Of a DNA stretch of 64,000 nt, positions 42,266-51,493 are shown in pieces. The position numbers and the translations under genes are program-made. The DNA comes from Arthrobacter rhizosphaerae (GTDB lineage: Bacteria > Actinomycetota > Actinomycetes > Actinomycetales > Micrococcaceae), in the NCBI RefSeq assembly GCF_023062595.1, contig NZ_JALLAN010000006.1, positions 1-64,000 of the forward strand, in the 5' to 3' direction. The notes under the pieces are model-generated. The model was given only the letters and a program-made list of their open reading frames with translations. It did no database searches and was not told where the DNA came from. Positions within the stretch are counted from its first letter, which is position 1. Each line of letters opens with the position of its first letter.

Positions 42266-43114
42266 TTAGTTCAAGACGAACGCACCCTGACTGACCAACG
42301 AGGCAAAGTAGCCGTGCCTGTAGCCTTCGCCGGTTGGATGGAAGTTCGTAGGATCCAGCGGGTTGTCCGGGAAGAAGTTGAGCCATGGCTCAGCCGAACC
42401 GACTGCGTGCCCGGCGAAGGCAGCCGTGACATCGACGTACTGGGACCCCGTTGCTGCTGCGACGCCGGCGATCACCTGGTTGAGTGCGCCAGCCAAAAGA
42501 TTTCCCACGGCAGCAAACGGGTGATTCGGATCGAAGAGGTAAGGGTATCCCGTGAGGACAATTTTCGCGTCTGGTGCGAACATGTGGATCCTGGTCACCA
42601 GGGTGGCCAATTCCATTGCAAAGCTACCGTCCGTCAGCATGTCCTCCACGCGCTTACCAGCCTCAAGGCATTGAACCGATAACGGGTCGGGAAGGCATGC
42701 GATCAGGAGGTCTGTGCTGTTCAAATCGTTCGCCCCTACAGTGAGCGTGACAATTTCGGCATCCTGCAGAGCAGCGACAGGAAGGTTGGCCAGGACGGCA
42801 TCCATGGTCCATCCCGAGCACGCGGCGTTGGCTGTCAGCTGTACGTCCCGGCGTTTGTCGGCAATCGCAGGGTATCCCTTTTGGCTCCGGAAGCAGCTAT
42901 CGGTATACGGTGCCGCGCCATGGCCAGCCGCGTAGGAGTCCCCGAGTGCGACATAGTCCAACGGCGGGGGCGGCGGTACGGCCTGTGCCGGTATGGCCGC
43001 CAATCCGATTGACATCGCGATGGCAGCGACGCCTGCCGCAATTGCCGAGAGCCGACGTCGTCCTGCTGAATGGGTGTATCTATCGCCTGATGCACCATAA
43101 ACCTGGAATGGCAT
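42266..43114 (-). CDS. Secreted SGNH/GDSL hydrolase
   Basis: 282 residues. Signal peptide (SAIAAGVAAIAMSIGLAAIPAQA, cleaved near residue 45) then a GDSL-esterase domain: nucleophile Ser60 in VALGDSYAAG, block III GANDL, and the C-terminal Asp/His pair in DPTNFHPTGEGYRHG. Family members cleave lipid or carbohydrate ester bonds. Lies between the LuxR regulator and the Lgt-like gene, all on one strand, so probably co-regulated with them. The natural substrate is unknown. Confidence 0.9.
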   Translation of the reverse strand: MPFQVYGASGDRYTHSAGRRRLSAIAAGVAAIAMSIGLAAIPAQAVPPPPPLDYVALGDSYAAGHGAAPYTDSCFRSQKGYPAIADKRRDVQLTANAACSGWTMDAVLANLPVAALQDAEIVTLTVGANDLNSTDLLIACLPDPLSVQCLEAGKRVEDMLTDGSFAMELATLVTRIHMFAPDAKIVLTGYPYLFDPNHPFAAVGNLLAGALNQVIAGVAAATGSQYVDVTAAFAGHAVGSAEPWLNFFPDNPLDPTNFHPTGEGYRHGYFASLVSQGAFVLN

Positions 43115-43221
43115 GACAACTCATCTCTGAAATGGATCACGATGCTCTCGTTGGGGGCGGAGCTATTCTCACGTCTTCACGCTAGGCGCCCGTAATGAGA
43201 GGGTCATGAGCGGCGGGGTAC

Positions 43222-45894
43222 TCATTTTTCCGGGTCCAGGCGATGTGGCTGCACCTGCGGCTGGAGTTGTGGCTGAGTGGGGTGGTTGAAGATGCCGGGG
43301 AGGTCTTGCCGGCCGGTGAGTGCGAGTTTGTCGTAGACGTGGTGGAGAATGTTCTCCACGGTCCGGACGGAGATCACCAGGTTCGCGGCGATGCCGGCGT
43401 TGCTCAGCCCTGTGGCAGCTAGCCGGGCGATGTCGTTTTCGCGCCGGGTCAGGGATACCGGGTCGGTGAGCAGGGACAGGGCAGGGGTCCGGGCGCCTTC
43501 GCAGCTGGCCACCCAGGCATGCGCCCTCCGGGTGGAGGCGCCAGCGGCAGTATGAAGCCCGGCATGCTGGTGGGCGTGGGCAGCGTGGGCGGCTGCTTCC
43601 GCTGCCAGCAGCACAAACCCGTACCCGTGGAATCCCTGGGCGATCCGGTCCAGGGCGTGCCCGTCACCGGCTGCCAGGGCGGCGCCGTGGCCAGCGTACA
43701 AAAGGGCCAGAGGGCTGTTCACTTCTTGCGCCAGCTGATGGATTCTGTGGTTGGCCAGGTGGGGTTCGCCGAATCGGATCATCTGGTGCAGGGCCAGGAT
43801 TTCCCAGCCGTGCTGGTGGTCTTGGCGAGCCCGCCCGGCAGCGGCCAGCGCGAGCCTGACGCCGCGTTGGGAATCGTTCTGGGCCACGGCGAGCCAGGCC
43901 TGGCTCGAACCGCCCCAGACGTCCAGCGCGCCCATCCAGGGCCGGGCGTGTTCTTCAGCCCTAGCCAGTGCGGTGGCCGCCAGGGCCGCATCACCGCAAA
44001 GGGCCGCGGCGCGGGCAAGATTGATCGCGGCGACCCTGATCAGCCATTGCCGATAGGGGTGGTGGTCCGCGGTGGCGGCGGCGAGGGCGGCCTGGAAACA
44101 GCGGACAGCGGAAGCGGGCCGTCCCCGGGCCAGACGGATTTCCCCACGCCAGACACTCCACATGCCGGCCCCTGCGTCCCACCCGGCGTCCAGGGCGCGT
44201 TGGTAGCCGGTGTTGGTCAGGTCCTCAGCTTCTCCAAGTTGCCCGCACAGGATCATGGCTCCCACCAGTGAACCTTCAGCCTCGTCCTGGGACATGGACC
44301 AGTCACCGCCCAGGAGCCGTGTGTTCAGGTCCACCGCCTGCAAGCCGGCGTCCACTGCCTCGACACACCGGCCCTGCACGGCCAGGGACTCACACCTGGC
44401 GATCAGTTTCCGCACCGTGGCCGTATCCGGATGCCCGTTGCCAGGTTCAAGCTCCGTCACCGCCAGGGCCTCGGCTGGGTGGCCGGCATAACTGAGAAGA
44501 CTCGCCCGCTGTGCGGCCAGCACGTCCCGGCACTGGGGGAACATCTCCCAGGCTTCGTCCAGGACCGCTGCCGCGTCCGCAGGACGCTGCAGCCCAAACG
44601 TCAGGTTCCATGCCCTGGACGCCGCCAGCTCCGCCTGGGCAAGAGCAGGCAACTCCCGTGCATTCATATGCCCGAGCAGCTCTTCGGCTTCGGCAGTATT
44701 GCCCCGCAGAATCAGTGCCTGGGCCAGGACGGCCCCGGACTCCGCTCCGCCACCGGCGTCGATAGATGCCCGCGCCAGCCTCACCGCCAGCGTGAGATCG
44801 AGAACAGCCAAGGCCCGGACCGCCCCCTGCCGCAGAAGATCAGGCTCCCCCGGAGCACCACCCTCCACATGCCAGACCGCCCGGCGGAGGATTTCGGCCG
44901 GACGGTCCGTGAGATCTGCCGTACGCAGGAGCAGCCCGGCAAGATGCTTCCGATACAACACCGGCGTCAAGTGACGGGCAATTTCACCGTAGAGCGGATG
45001 GGCCAAGCGGACAGCCACCCCCCGGCCCGTTGCTTCTGTCCGTACCAGCCCCGCGTGCTCGGCTTCCTCAATGGCGTCCGGGGGGATGCCTGCCCGGCCG
45101 AGAGCGGATACCTCAAGAGGTTCACCGAAAGCCAGCAGATCCACCAGCTTCCGGGTCTGGCCGCCTTGTCCCTTCAGGCGTTCCATGATGAGCTCCGCCA
45201 GCCGCGGAGCTGCCGAGACAGGACCAGACCAATGCCAGGTTCCGTTGGCGACACGAAGCGCACCCGAGCCCAGCCCGCCCCGGACCAGCTCGCACAGGTA
45301 CAGGGCGTTGCCACCGCTCAACCGCCACAGCCGCTCCTCGGTTACCGGCTGGACGGGTCCATCCAACAGGGAACTCAGCAGCCGCACAGCGTCCGGGCGC
45401 CCCAACGGCCCGACGTCGATACGCTCACCGAGGCCGTCCTTCCACAACGCGGTGATGGCATCGGGGACGTCCTCGCCGGATCTCAGCGTGGCAATAACCG
45501 ACGCAGCCCCCGTGGACACAAGATGATGGATCAAAGCCGCTGAGGCCTCGTCGAGCCGGTGGGCGTCGTCAACACCAAGAACGGCCGGCCCGTGACCGGC
45601 CCTCGCCTTGAACCATTCGGCGCTCCCGTGCATGATCCGGAACCGGTCCGCACCATCGATGTCGGGCACCAGGTGTGAAACGGCACCAAACGGGATCGCC
45701 GAGGCCGAACTCGAGGCAGCAACCCAGAACCGTTCGCGTGAGGCCATCGGGGCGGCAGCCAAGGCCTCGCGCGCCAGCCGCGTCTTGCCCACCCCGGTAT
45801 CGCCGACCAGGACAACGGCGCATACCCCGCTGCTGGCCAAGGACCGGTCAATGACCGCCAGCTCACGGGTACGGCCGACCAAATCCCCGTTCAT
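43222..45894 (-). CDS. Large ATP-binding LuxR-family regulator (LAL/MalT-like)
   Basis: 890 residues. N-terminal AAA-type ATPase with Walker A GDTGVGKT (31-38) and Walker B in VLGVDDAHRLDEASAALIHHL (near 100), a helical middle, and a C-terminal LuxR HTH (LTRRENDIARLAATGLSNAGIAANLVISVRTVENILHHVYDKL). LAL proteins integrate nucleotide and signal binding to activate clusters. ATG 45894 has no good ribosome site, but it overlaps the stop of a short upstream frame (TGATG), so translation is probably coupled. It may control the GDSL and lipid genes downstream. Confidence 0.93.
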   Translation of the reverse strand: MNGDLVGRTRELAVIDRSLASSGVCAVVLVGDTGVGKTRLAREALAAAPMASRERFWVAASSSASAIPFGAVSHLVPDIDGADRFRIMHGSAEWFKARAGHGPAVLGVDDAHRLDEASAALIHHLVSTGAASVIATLRSGEDVPDAITALWKDGLGERIDVGPLGRPDAVRLLSSLLDGPVQPVTEERLWRLSGGNALYLCELVRGGLGSGALRVANGTWHWSGPVSAAPRLAELIMERLKGQGGQTRKLVDLLAFGEPLEVSALGRAGIPPDAIEEAEHAGLVRTEATGRGVAVRLAHPLYGEIARHLTPVLYRKHLAGLLLRTADLTDRPAEILRRAVWHVEGGAPGEPDLLRQGAVRALAVLDLTLAVRLARASIDAGGGAESGAVLAQALILRGNTAEAEELLGHMNARELPALAQAELAASRAWNLTFGLQRPADAAAVLDEAWEMFPQCRDVLAAQRASLLSYAGHPAEALAVTELEPGNGHPDTATVRKLIARCESLAVQGRCVEAVDAGLQAVDLNTRLLGGDWSMSQDEAEGSLVGAMILCGQLGEAEDLTNTGYQRALDAGWDAGAGMWSVWRGEIRLARGRPASAVRCFQAALAAATADHHPYRQWLIRVAAINLARAAALCGDAALAATALARAEEHARPWMGALDVWGGSSQAWLAVAQNDSQRGVRLALAAAGRARQDHQHGWEILALHQMIRFGEPHLANHRIHQLAQEVNSPLALLYAGHGAALAAGDGHALDRIAQGFHGYGFVLLAAEAAAHAAHAHQHAGLHTAAGASTRRAHAWVASCEGARTPALSLLTDPVSLTRRENDIARLAATGLSNAGIAANLVISVRTVENILHHVYDKLALTGRQDLPGIFNHPTQPQLQPQVQPHRLDPEK

Positions 45895-46058
45895 CAGGTC
45901 GCCAAGGAGCCAGGCGCCTGTGCCCTGACATCCGGGCGTTTCTCATAGGCGTAGAACAGCAGGGCTGCGAGGATTCCCAGCCCTAACAGGCCGGCGTGCA
46001 CCAGCCCGTCTCCCGCGAGGGGAAGCCCGATCATGAGCAGAGTGTAGCAGTGGACCAT
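45894..46058 (-). pseudogene. Truncated lgt-like duplicate fused to new tail, coupled to LuxR gene
   Basis: 54 codons. The first 40 reproduce the start of the lgt-like protein (MVHCYTLLMIGLPLAGDG...YAYEK), then the frame runs into RPDVRAQAPGSLAT and stops in TGATG shared with the LuxR start. It keeps GCAGGA-type ribosome-site sequence and could be translated as a membrane-inserted leader peptide. As an enzyme it is a fragment. Confidence 0.8.
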
Positions 46059-46070
46059 TCCTGCCCTCCG
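45940..46070 (-). repeat. 131-bp direct repeat, displaced copy of lgt-like 5' end
   Basis: Matches 42104-42234 with about six substitutions and abrupt ends. The upstream sequence beyond 46070 differs from that beyond 42234, so one side shows the original lgt leader and the other a join. See the finding on the 3.7-kb segment. Confidence 0.95.
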
Positions 46071-46105
46071 GTCCTCAACCGAAACGTCAAAAAAGGACGT
46101 AGGGA

Positions 46106-46756
46106 CTACGTCATCCAGGATTCCGCCACGGCTATATAGGCGGACGACGACGGTCCCCGCGGCCCGGCATATGTGATGGGAGCGCCGGGCCACCGGACGT
46201 CCAACTCGCTCAGCCGCCCGGAGCTGCAGGGAAGGTAGACGTTGTTGAGTGTTCCGCTTCCCCCGCCAAGCTGGAAGTCAGCGGCCGCGAACTGCCGGCG
46301 GTCAAGGACGCCGCTGATTTCCAGCTCGGCCTTGCCTCCGGTCGCACGGAAGCCGCGTTCAAGGTCAAGTTCGACGTCGAACTCGTCCTGCGTATGGGTC
46401 AGTTCAGTCAAGGGAAACCTGGCGGCTTCAGGGAAGTACCGGGTGAATTCAGAGGCCATGGTGGCTGCGAAGTATTCATTGGACCCATAGCTCCGCCACC
46501 CTTGCGTGGTGGCCACCAGCAAGGCCAGGCCAGTACCCCAGCGCGACCAGTCCGCCATCCAGAACGAGGCAAAACAGCTTGCCGGCTCTCCCGGGACATG
46601 GACGCCATTGGGGTCCACGGGATGTAACGCGAGGCCAGGGTTCGCCCCAACAAAGGCCATGGTCCGCCGTGACGGTCCCGGTCGTGGCGAACCCAGCGGG
46701 ATCGATCCCGGTATGGACGATCCAGTGGTGCTGTCCCCCGTGCCAAGAGTCCCCAT
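46106..46756 (-). CDS. Hypothetical protein
   Basis: 216 residues of unrecognised family. N-terminus is Gly/Ser/Pro-rich and unlikely to be folded; a more compact part starts near MAFVGANPGLALHPVDPNG and contains LVATTQGWRSYGSNEYFAATMASEFTRYFPEAARFPLTELTHTQDEFDVELDLERGFRATGG. The start is unclear: ATG 46756 has little ribosome-site support and ATG 46660 is an alternative. Upstream of the lgt-like duplicate. Amino-acid composition is balanced, so probably real. Confidence 0.55.
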   Translation of the reverse strand: MGTLGTGDSTTGSSIPGSIPLGSPRPGPSRRTMAFVGANPGLALHPVDPNGVHVPGEPASCFASFWMADWSRWGTGLALLVATTQGWRSYGSNEYFAATMASEFTRYFPEAARFPLTELTHTQDEFDVELDLERGFRATGGKAELEISGVLDRRQFAAADFQLGGGSGTLNNVYLPCSSGRLSELDVRWPGAPITYAGPRGPSSSAYIAVAESWMT

Positions 46757-46892
46757 ACCGGGAGCCTAACGTGAATGGCCCGAACGGGAAGGGCGGCAAC
46801 ACGATGCTCGTGCCTCTCAGAACAGGAATCATTGGTGCGCTTCGGAGCGAATGTCCGGAACCCGAGGGGGTGCACCTGCCTAGAATTGCCCT

Positions 46893-48209
46893 ATGCCTGC
46901 CCCCAGAGCCCTGCGTCCGTTTGCTCATCGGGAGTACCGCGTACTGATTGCAGCCTTGGCTGTCTCGATCTTCGGCTCCGGAATGTGGGCCGTTGCGATG
47001 GTGTACCAGGTGATTCATCTGGGTGGAGGGCCCTTGGAGCTCTCCCTGGTGGCTGCGGCAGCCGGCATTGGGCTGGTCGCTTTTGTGCTGGCCGGAGGCA
47101 TTGCAGCGGATCGACTTCCGCAGCGGCTGCTCATCATCGCAGTGGAGGGCACCAATCTTGCCGTCATAGCGGCGGTCACCGGATTATCCTTCATGGGTTG
47201 GCTGCAACTGTGGCATCTTGCCGCAGGCGCGTTTGTGTTGGGCGTGGGCGCGGCCTTCTTCTTTCCTGCGTACTCAGCCATCCTGCCGAGGATCCTGCCA
47301 CCGGAAGACCTTTTGGCCGCTAACGGCATGGAGGGCACCATGCGGCCCATCCTGCAGCAAGCGGCCGGCCCGGCGCTGGCAGGAATTATCGTGGCCGAGC
47401 TTTCTCCCTCACATGCCGTCGCCGGAGTTGCGCTCTGCCATGTAACGGCATTCATCGTGCTGAATTTCCTGGGCCAGCATGCACTGGAAGCGCCTGGCCA
47501 TGACGGCCAGCCCACCCCCGAGCGAGCCAAGACATCGGTCTTCCATGACCTCCGGGAGGGCGTGAGGTACACAGTCCGAACACCCTGGCTGTTGTGGACC
47601 CTCCTGTGGGCGTGTATTTCGGTACTTTTCCTGATTGGGCCCATCGAAGTGCTGCTGCCGTTCGTGGTGGAGGACCAGCTCGGCGGGGACTCCAAGATGT
47701 TCGGTTTCCTGCTGGCCATCATGGGGGTCGGAGGCGCAGTAGCTTCGTTGGCCACAGCGTCGTTTCCCCTGCCCAGGCGCTACCTCACGCTGATGATGGT
47801 CACTTGGGGGGCCGGAGCCCTGCCGCTGGCCGCCATCGGTTTCATTGACAGCTTCTGGGCCGTGGCAATTGTCCTGTTCGTGTTCGGCGCTACGGGCGGC
47901 ATGGGAATGGTCATCTGGGGAACCCTGCTGCAGCGGCGTGTACCACCGCACCTGCTCGGCAGGATCTCGAGCCTGGACTTCTTCGTATCGCTGGCGCTGA
48001 TGCCCGTGTCCATGGCCCTCGCCGGCCCGGCAGCGGAAGTGGTGCCCATCTGGGTGATCTTCCTCGTGGCCGGAGTCGTCTGCCCCGCCATGTCCGTCGT
48101 GGCGCTGATCGCGGCCAAGATGCCGGAAGACGAACTAGCCCACCCCCTCGACAGGGGGCGCGCAGCTGTCAGGGCCCGGGAGGCTCGCAACGCGAGCCTC
48201 CCGGAGTAG
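46893..48209 (+). CDS. MFS transporter (MFS_3/EntS-like)
   Basis: 438 residues with about twelve membrane helices. Recognised by the N-terminal FAHREYRVLIAALAVSIFGSGMWAVAMVYQVIHLG, GGIAADRLPQRLLII at the loop 2-3 position, RPILQQAAGPALAGIIV and the second-half motif GKRISSL-like LLGRISSLDFFVSLALMPVSMALAGP. Members often export siderophores or drugs. The acidic/basic tail after helix 12 contains the terminator hairpin. Divergent from the hypothetical gene at 46106. Confidence 0.9.
   Translation: MPAPRALRPFAHREYRVLIAALAVSIFGSGMWAVAMVYQVIHLGGGPLELSLVAAAAGIGLVAFVLAGGIAADRLPQRLLIIAVEGTNLAVIAAVTGLSFMGWLQLWHLAAGAFVLGVGAAFFFPAYSAILPRILPPEDLLAANGMEGTMRPILQQAAGPALAGIIVAELSPSHAVAGVALCHVTAFIVLNFLGQHALEAPGHDGQPTPERAKTSVFHDLREGVRYTVRTPWLLWTLLWACISVLFLIGPIEVLLPFVVEDQLGGDSKMFGFLLAIMGVGGAVASLATASFPLPRRYLTLMMVTWGAGALPLAAIGFIDSFWAVAIVLFVFGATGGMGMVIWGTLLQRRVPPHLLGRISSLDFFVSLALMPVSMALAGPAAEVVPIWVIFLVAGVVCPAMSVVALIAAKMPEDELAHPLDRGRAAVRAREARNASLPE
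48176..48204. terminator. Perfect 13-bp hairpin inside the MFS gene's last codons
   Basis: Arms CCGGGAGGCTCGC and GCGAGCCTCCCGG (48176-48188, 48192-48204) with loop AAC, 3 bp before the stop codon. It lies between convergent genes and may end transcription from both sides; no strong T run follows. Confidence 0.65.
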
Positions 48210-48249
48210 ACACTTTCGGGGTGGATAGCCCTACAGCGAAAGCTGGATG

Positions 48250-50607
48250 TTAGGCGCGCGCCCGCACGATCGGGATGCTCGCCGTCGGAAGTCCGCTCGG
48301 GAATACCGTGGGTTCGGGCACTTCAACCGGTTCCAGTGCAACGTGCACCGGTTCGGTTCCCACGGTGTGGACTTCGCCCCGGACACTGACATCCAGAGGT
48401 GAACCCTCGCTCACGGAAAGGGAGATGCCTTCCTGGTTTAGGTCCACAAACAAGAGCCTCCCCTGGAGTTTCAGGTGGAAGGAGAGCCGCTCCCATTCGG
48501 TGGGCAACCGGGGATCGAAGAATGGCAAGGCTCCCTGGTCACGCATCCCGGCGAAGCCGCAGACCAGTGAACTCCAGACTCCGCCTGTTGAGGCGATGTG
48601 CACGCCGTCGATGGTGTTGCCGTGGGTATCGTCCAGATCGATGAACAAGGCATCGGTGAAGTGTTCCAGTGCCGCTTTTCCGTAGCCCACTTCGGCTGCC
48701 ATGATTCCCTGGACGCACGCGGAGAGTGTGGAGTCTCCGGTGGTGATGGGATCGTAGAAATCGAACGCTCGCCGCTTTTCCTCGGCGCTGAAGTCCGCCC
48801 ACTGCAGGAACATCGCCAGGACTGTGTCCGCCTGCTTCAGTACCTGGTGCCGATAAATCACCAAGGGGTGGAAGTGCAGCAGCAGAGGGTACTTGGAGCG
48901 GGGAGTGTTCCAGTCCCAGGCCTCAAGGGTCATGAAGTCGTTGTCCTGGGAGTAAACCTGGAGCCGGTCGTCAAACGGAAGCTGCATGCGGTCGGCAGCA
49001 GCCGCCCAAAGCTGGCGCTCGGCGTCGTCAATCCCCGCGTGGTCCAAGGCTGCAGCAGCGCGAAGGTTGAAGCGGGCCATGACGTTCGTATAGAGGTTGT
49101 CATTGACGACTGCGGTGTACTCGTCCGGTCCGGTGACACCATGAATGTGGAATTGACCGTCCTTGCCGAAGAAGCCAAGGGACACCCACATGCGTGCCGT
49201 TTCGATGAGCAGCTCGGCCCCAATTCCGGCCTTGAATTCCTCATCCCCGCTGGCCCAGAGGTATCTGTTGGTGGCAAACGCGATGGCGGCGGCAATGTGG
49301 AACTGGGCGGTTCCAGCGGCGTAGTAGGCGCTGGCCTCCAGTCCGTTGATGGTCCGCCAGGGGAACAGGGCGCCGTCCACGCTAAGTTCCTTGGCCCTGA
49401 TCTTGGCCTCCGGGAGCATTGCGTGACGGAATTCCAGGACCTGGCGGGCGCCGTCGGGGTTGGTGTACGTCAGGTAAGGCAGGAGGTAAATCTCCTGGTC
49501 CCAGAAGTAGTGCCCTTCATAGCCCGAACCGCTCACGCCTTTGGCGGGAATGCCCGCAACGTCGGCGCAGGCAGTTGCCTGGGCGAGCTGGAAGAGGCTC
49601 CAGCGGATGGCTTGCTGCAGTTCAGGTTGCGCGCCCACCACAATATCCGTTGTGGCCCAGTAATCAGCGTAGTGGGCCTGGCTCTGGGCGAAAATATCTG
49701 CCACTGGCAACAGTGCAGCCTCCGCGAGCTCTACCGGGTCCTGGGCTGAAGCGTCTGCGAGTGAAGGATCTACGGCACGTGCCACGGCGTAGCTGACCGA
49801 CTTGTCCAAGCGGAACGGCCTGTCAGGACCCACGGCCAGAACATAGCGTGCACTGCTCTCATCCGGGCCCACCGGAGTATCGAAGGGCTGGAGCACGGGA
49901 GACGTCACGTGATCCACCGCGAGCCCAATCCGCTGGCGGGATTCCGCAGCCTGCCACGACAACCGCAATGCCCCGTCGCCGCCCTCAAGTTGCATCGGAA
50001 GCAGCACCCGCCCCGCGTGCCGGCCGGCGCGGCGGGGATCATGCTCGGATTGGTCCTCTACCGGCTGGTCCTGCCTGTTGATCACGGAGGATGTCACGTC
50101 GGCAGAAATGTATTGGTCTGCGTAAAGCTCCAGAGTGATGGCCATGCAGCCTCGCGACTCGAAACCCACGGCCCGGCGTTCCACGGTTGTGACTACGGCA
50201 CCGGACCTGCAGAGCCAGGTGACCCGGCACTCATAGACGCCCGTGCCGAAATCCACGCTCCGCTGGTAGTCCTGCACGGATGATTCGGCCAGGCTCAGGG
50301 TTTCGCCGTCAATGATCACCGTGAAGTTATTGACGTCAGGGATATAGAGAATGCGCTGACCAGTCCGGGCAAACCCGAAAGCATTCTCGGCATGCTTGAT
50401 GTCCCAGATCTCGTGGAACCCGTTGATGAAGCTCCCGGGGAGCTCAGTATCAGCGGCGGCCCAATGTCCGCCACGGATGCCGAGATGTCCATTGCCGAGG
50501 CAGAAGAGCGTTTCGAGGGTTCCGGCGTTGCCGGGTTCGTGGGCAGTTTCGACGAGCCGCCAAGGGTCGTTGGGGAACCGGGAGCGGTCGGAGCTGATGA
50601 GTGCCAT
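48250..50607 (-). CDS. Glycoside hydrolase family 65 (maltose/kojibiose/trehalose phosphorylase type)
   Basis: 785 residues, the usual GH65 length. It phosphorolyses an alpha-linked glucose disaccharide to beta-glucose 1-phosphate plus glucose. N-terminal GNGHLGIRGGHWAA and the catalytic stretch VTGPDEYTAVVNDNLYTNVMARFNL, with the general-acid Glu, are diagnostic; QDNDFMTLEAWDWNT and GNTIDGVHIASTGGVWSSLV are also present. ATG 50607 behind AAAGGA. Partner of the beta-phosphoglucomutase 55 bp upstream, so the product glucose 1-phosphate enters glycolysis as glucose 6-phosphate. Exact disaccharide unknown. Confidence 0.92.
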   Translation of the reverse strand: MALISSDRSRFPNDPWRLVETAHEPGNAGTLETLFCLGNGHLGIRGGHWAAADTELPGSFINGFHEIWDIKHAENAFGFARTGQRILYIPDVNNFTVIIDGETLSLAESSVQDYQRSVDFGTGVYECRVTWLCRSGAVVTTVERRAVGFESRGCMAITLELYADQYISADVTSSVINRQDQPVEDQSEHDPRRAGRHAGRVLLPMQLEGGDGALRLSWQAAESRQRIGLAVDHVTSPVLQPFDTPVGPDESSARYVLAVGPDRPFRLDKSVSYAVARAVDPSLADASAQDPVELAEAALLPVADIFAQSQAHYADYWATTDIVVGAQPELQQAIRWSLFQLAQATACADVAGIPAKGVSGSGYEGHYFWDQEIYLLPYLTYTNPDGARQVLEFRHAMLPEAKIRAKELSVDGALFPWRTINGLEASAYYAAGTAQFHIAAAIAFATNRYLWASGDEEFKAGIGAELLIETARMWVSLGFFGKDGQFHIHGVTGPDEYTAVVNDNLYTNVMARFNLRAAAALDHAGIDDAERQLWAAAADRMQLPFDDRLQVYSQDNDFMTLEAWDWNTPRSKYPLLLHFHPLVIYRHQVLKQADTVLAMFLQWADFSAEEKRRAFDFYDPITTGDSTLSACVQGIMAAEVGYGKAALEHFTDALFIDLDDTHGNTIDGVHIASTGGVWSSLVCGFAGMRDQGALPFFDPRLPTEWERLSFHLKLQGRLLFVDLNQEGISLSVSEGSPLDVSVRGEVHTVGTEPVHVALEPVEVPEPTVFPSGLPTASIPIVRARA

Positions 50608-50662
50608 GGTGTTGGGGTCCTTTGGCGTGAATACCGTGATAAATGCGGGGAACTGCGGCGGC

Positions 50663-51409
50663 CTACACCAGTTCGATAAGGTCGTTAACCACAAAGGTAG
50701 CCCCGGCGGCCAGCAAAATCTGCCGCCCGGCTCCCCTGTCTACCCCGATGACGGAATGAAACTTTCCGGAGCTGCCGGCCTGCACACCGGAGACCGCATC
50801 CTCCACCACAACGCACTCCTCGCTCGGCAGCCCCAGCAGCCGTGCAGCGTACTCGTAGGTGGCAGGATCCGGCTTGCCCGGCAGTCCTTCGGTGGCAGCC
50901 ACAACGCCGTCGACGACCACCGGGAAGTGGTGCGAAAGTCCGGCTGCCTCCAGCACGGCGGGAGCATTCCGGGAGGAGGAGACGACGGCGAGCTTCAGTC
51001 CGCGCGCAAGTGCTGCTTCAATGAAGCGCACGGAACCTTCAAAGGGCTCCACTCCTGCGGCCACAATCTCGTTGAAGACCAGGTTCTTGCGGTTACCAAG
51101 GCCTTGCACTGTTTCGTTGGCGGGGTCGTCGTCGGCGGGCCCTTCGGGAAGCACGATGCTTCGGGAAGCCAGGAAATCCCGGACACCGTCGAACCGTGGT
51201 TTTCCGTCGATGTGGTCGAAGTAGTCGCTTTCGCGGTATCCCGCGGCACTGGGCACCGACTCAAGGTAGCCGTCGAAGAGTTCCTGCCACGCACGCTCGT
51301 GGACCACCGCGGTGGGCGTCAGGACGCCGTCGAGATCAAAGAGGATGGCTGAGGCAGTGGTCCAACTGCTGAGCTGGGCGTTTTGGGCGCCGCTGTGGAG
51401 TTGAGGCAT
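50663..51409 (-). CDS. Beta-phosphoglucomutase-family HAD hydrolase
   Basis: 248 residues. HAD motifs: DLDGVLT with both Asp, SSSRNAPAVLEAAGL, GKPDPATYEYAARLLG and VVEDAVSGVQAG. A DHIDGKPRFDGVRDFLASR cap segment is typical of the subfamily. It converts beta-glucose 1-phosphate to glucose 6-phosphate. First gene of the operon with the GH65 gene, under the LacI-type operator upstream. Confidence 0.9.
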   Translation of the reverse strand: MPQLHSGAQNAQLSSWTTASAILFDLDGVLTPTAVVHERAWQELFDGYLESVPSAAGYRESDYFDHIDGKPRFDGVRDFLASRSIVLPEGPADDDPANETVQGLGNRKNLVFNEIVAAGVEPFEGSVRFIEAALARGLKLAVVSSSRNAPAVLEAAGLSHHFPVVVDGVVAATEGLPGKPDPATYEYAARLLGLPSEECVVVEDAVSGVQAGSSGKFHSVIGVDRGAGRQILLAAGATFVVNDLIELV

Positions 51410-51493
51410 GCGGATTCTTGTCCTTTCAGACGTGAGGCGTGGTGCATTGGGGTGCGCCTTGGCAGAGGCGTCTTCGCCGCATGGCCGAAGTCG

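Noticed and set aside
42235-45939. Transposon or integron bounded by the 131-bp repeats
   Set aside because: No transposase, integrase or terminal inverted repeats are visible; the repeats are pieces of the lgt-like gene, so homologous duplication or insertion is the simpler reading.
48598-49749. 383-codon forward frame opposite the GH65 gene
   Set aside because: Antisense shadow with Gly/Val-rich composition and no domain; GH65 motifs are unambiguous on the reverse strand.
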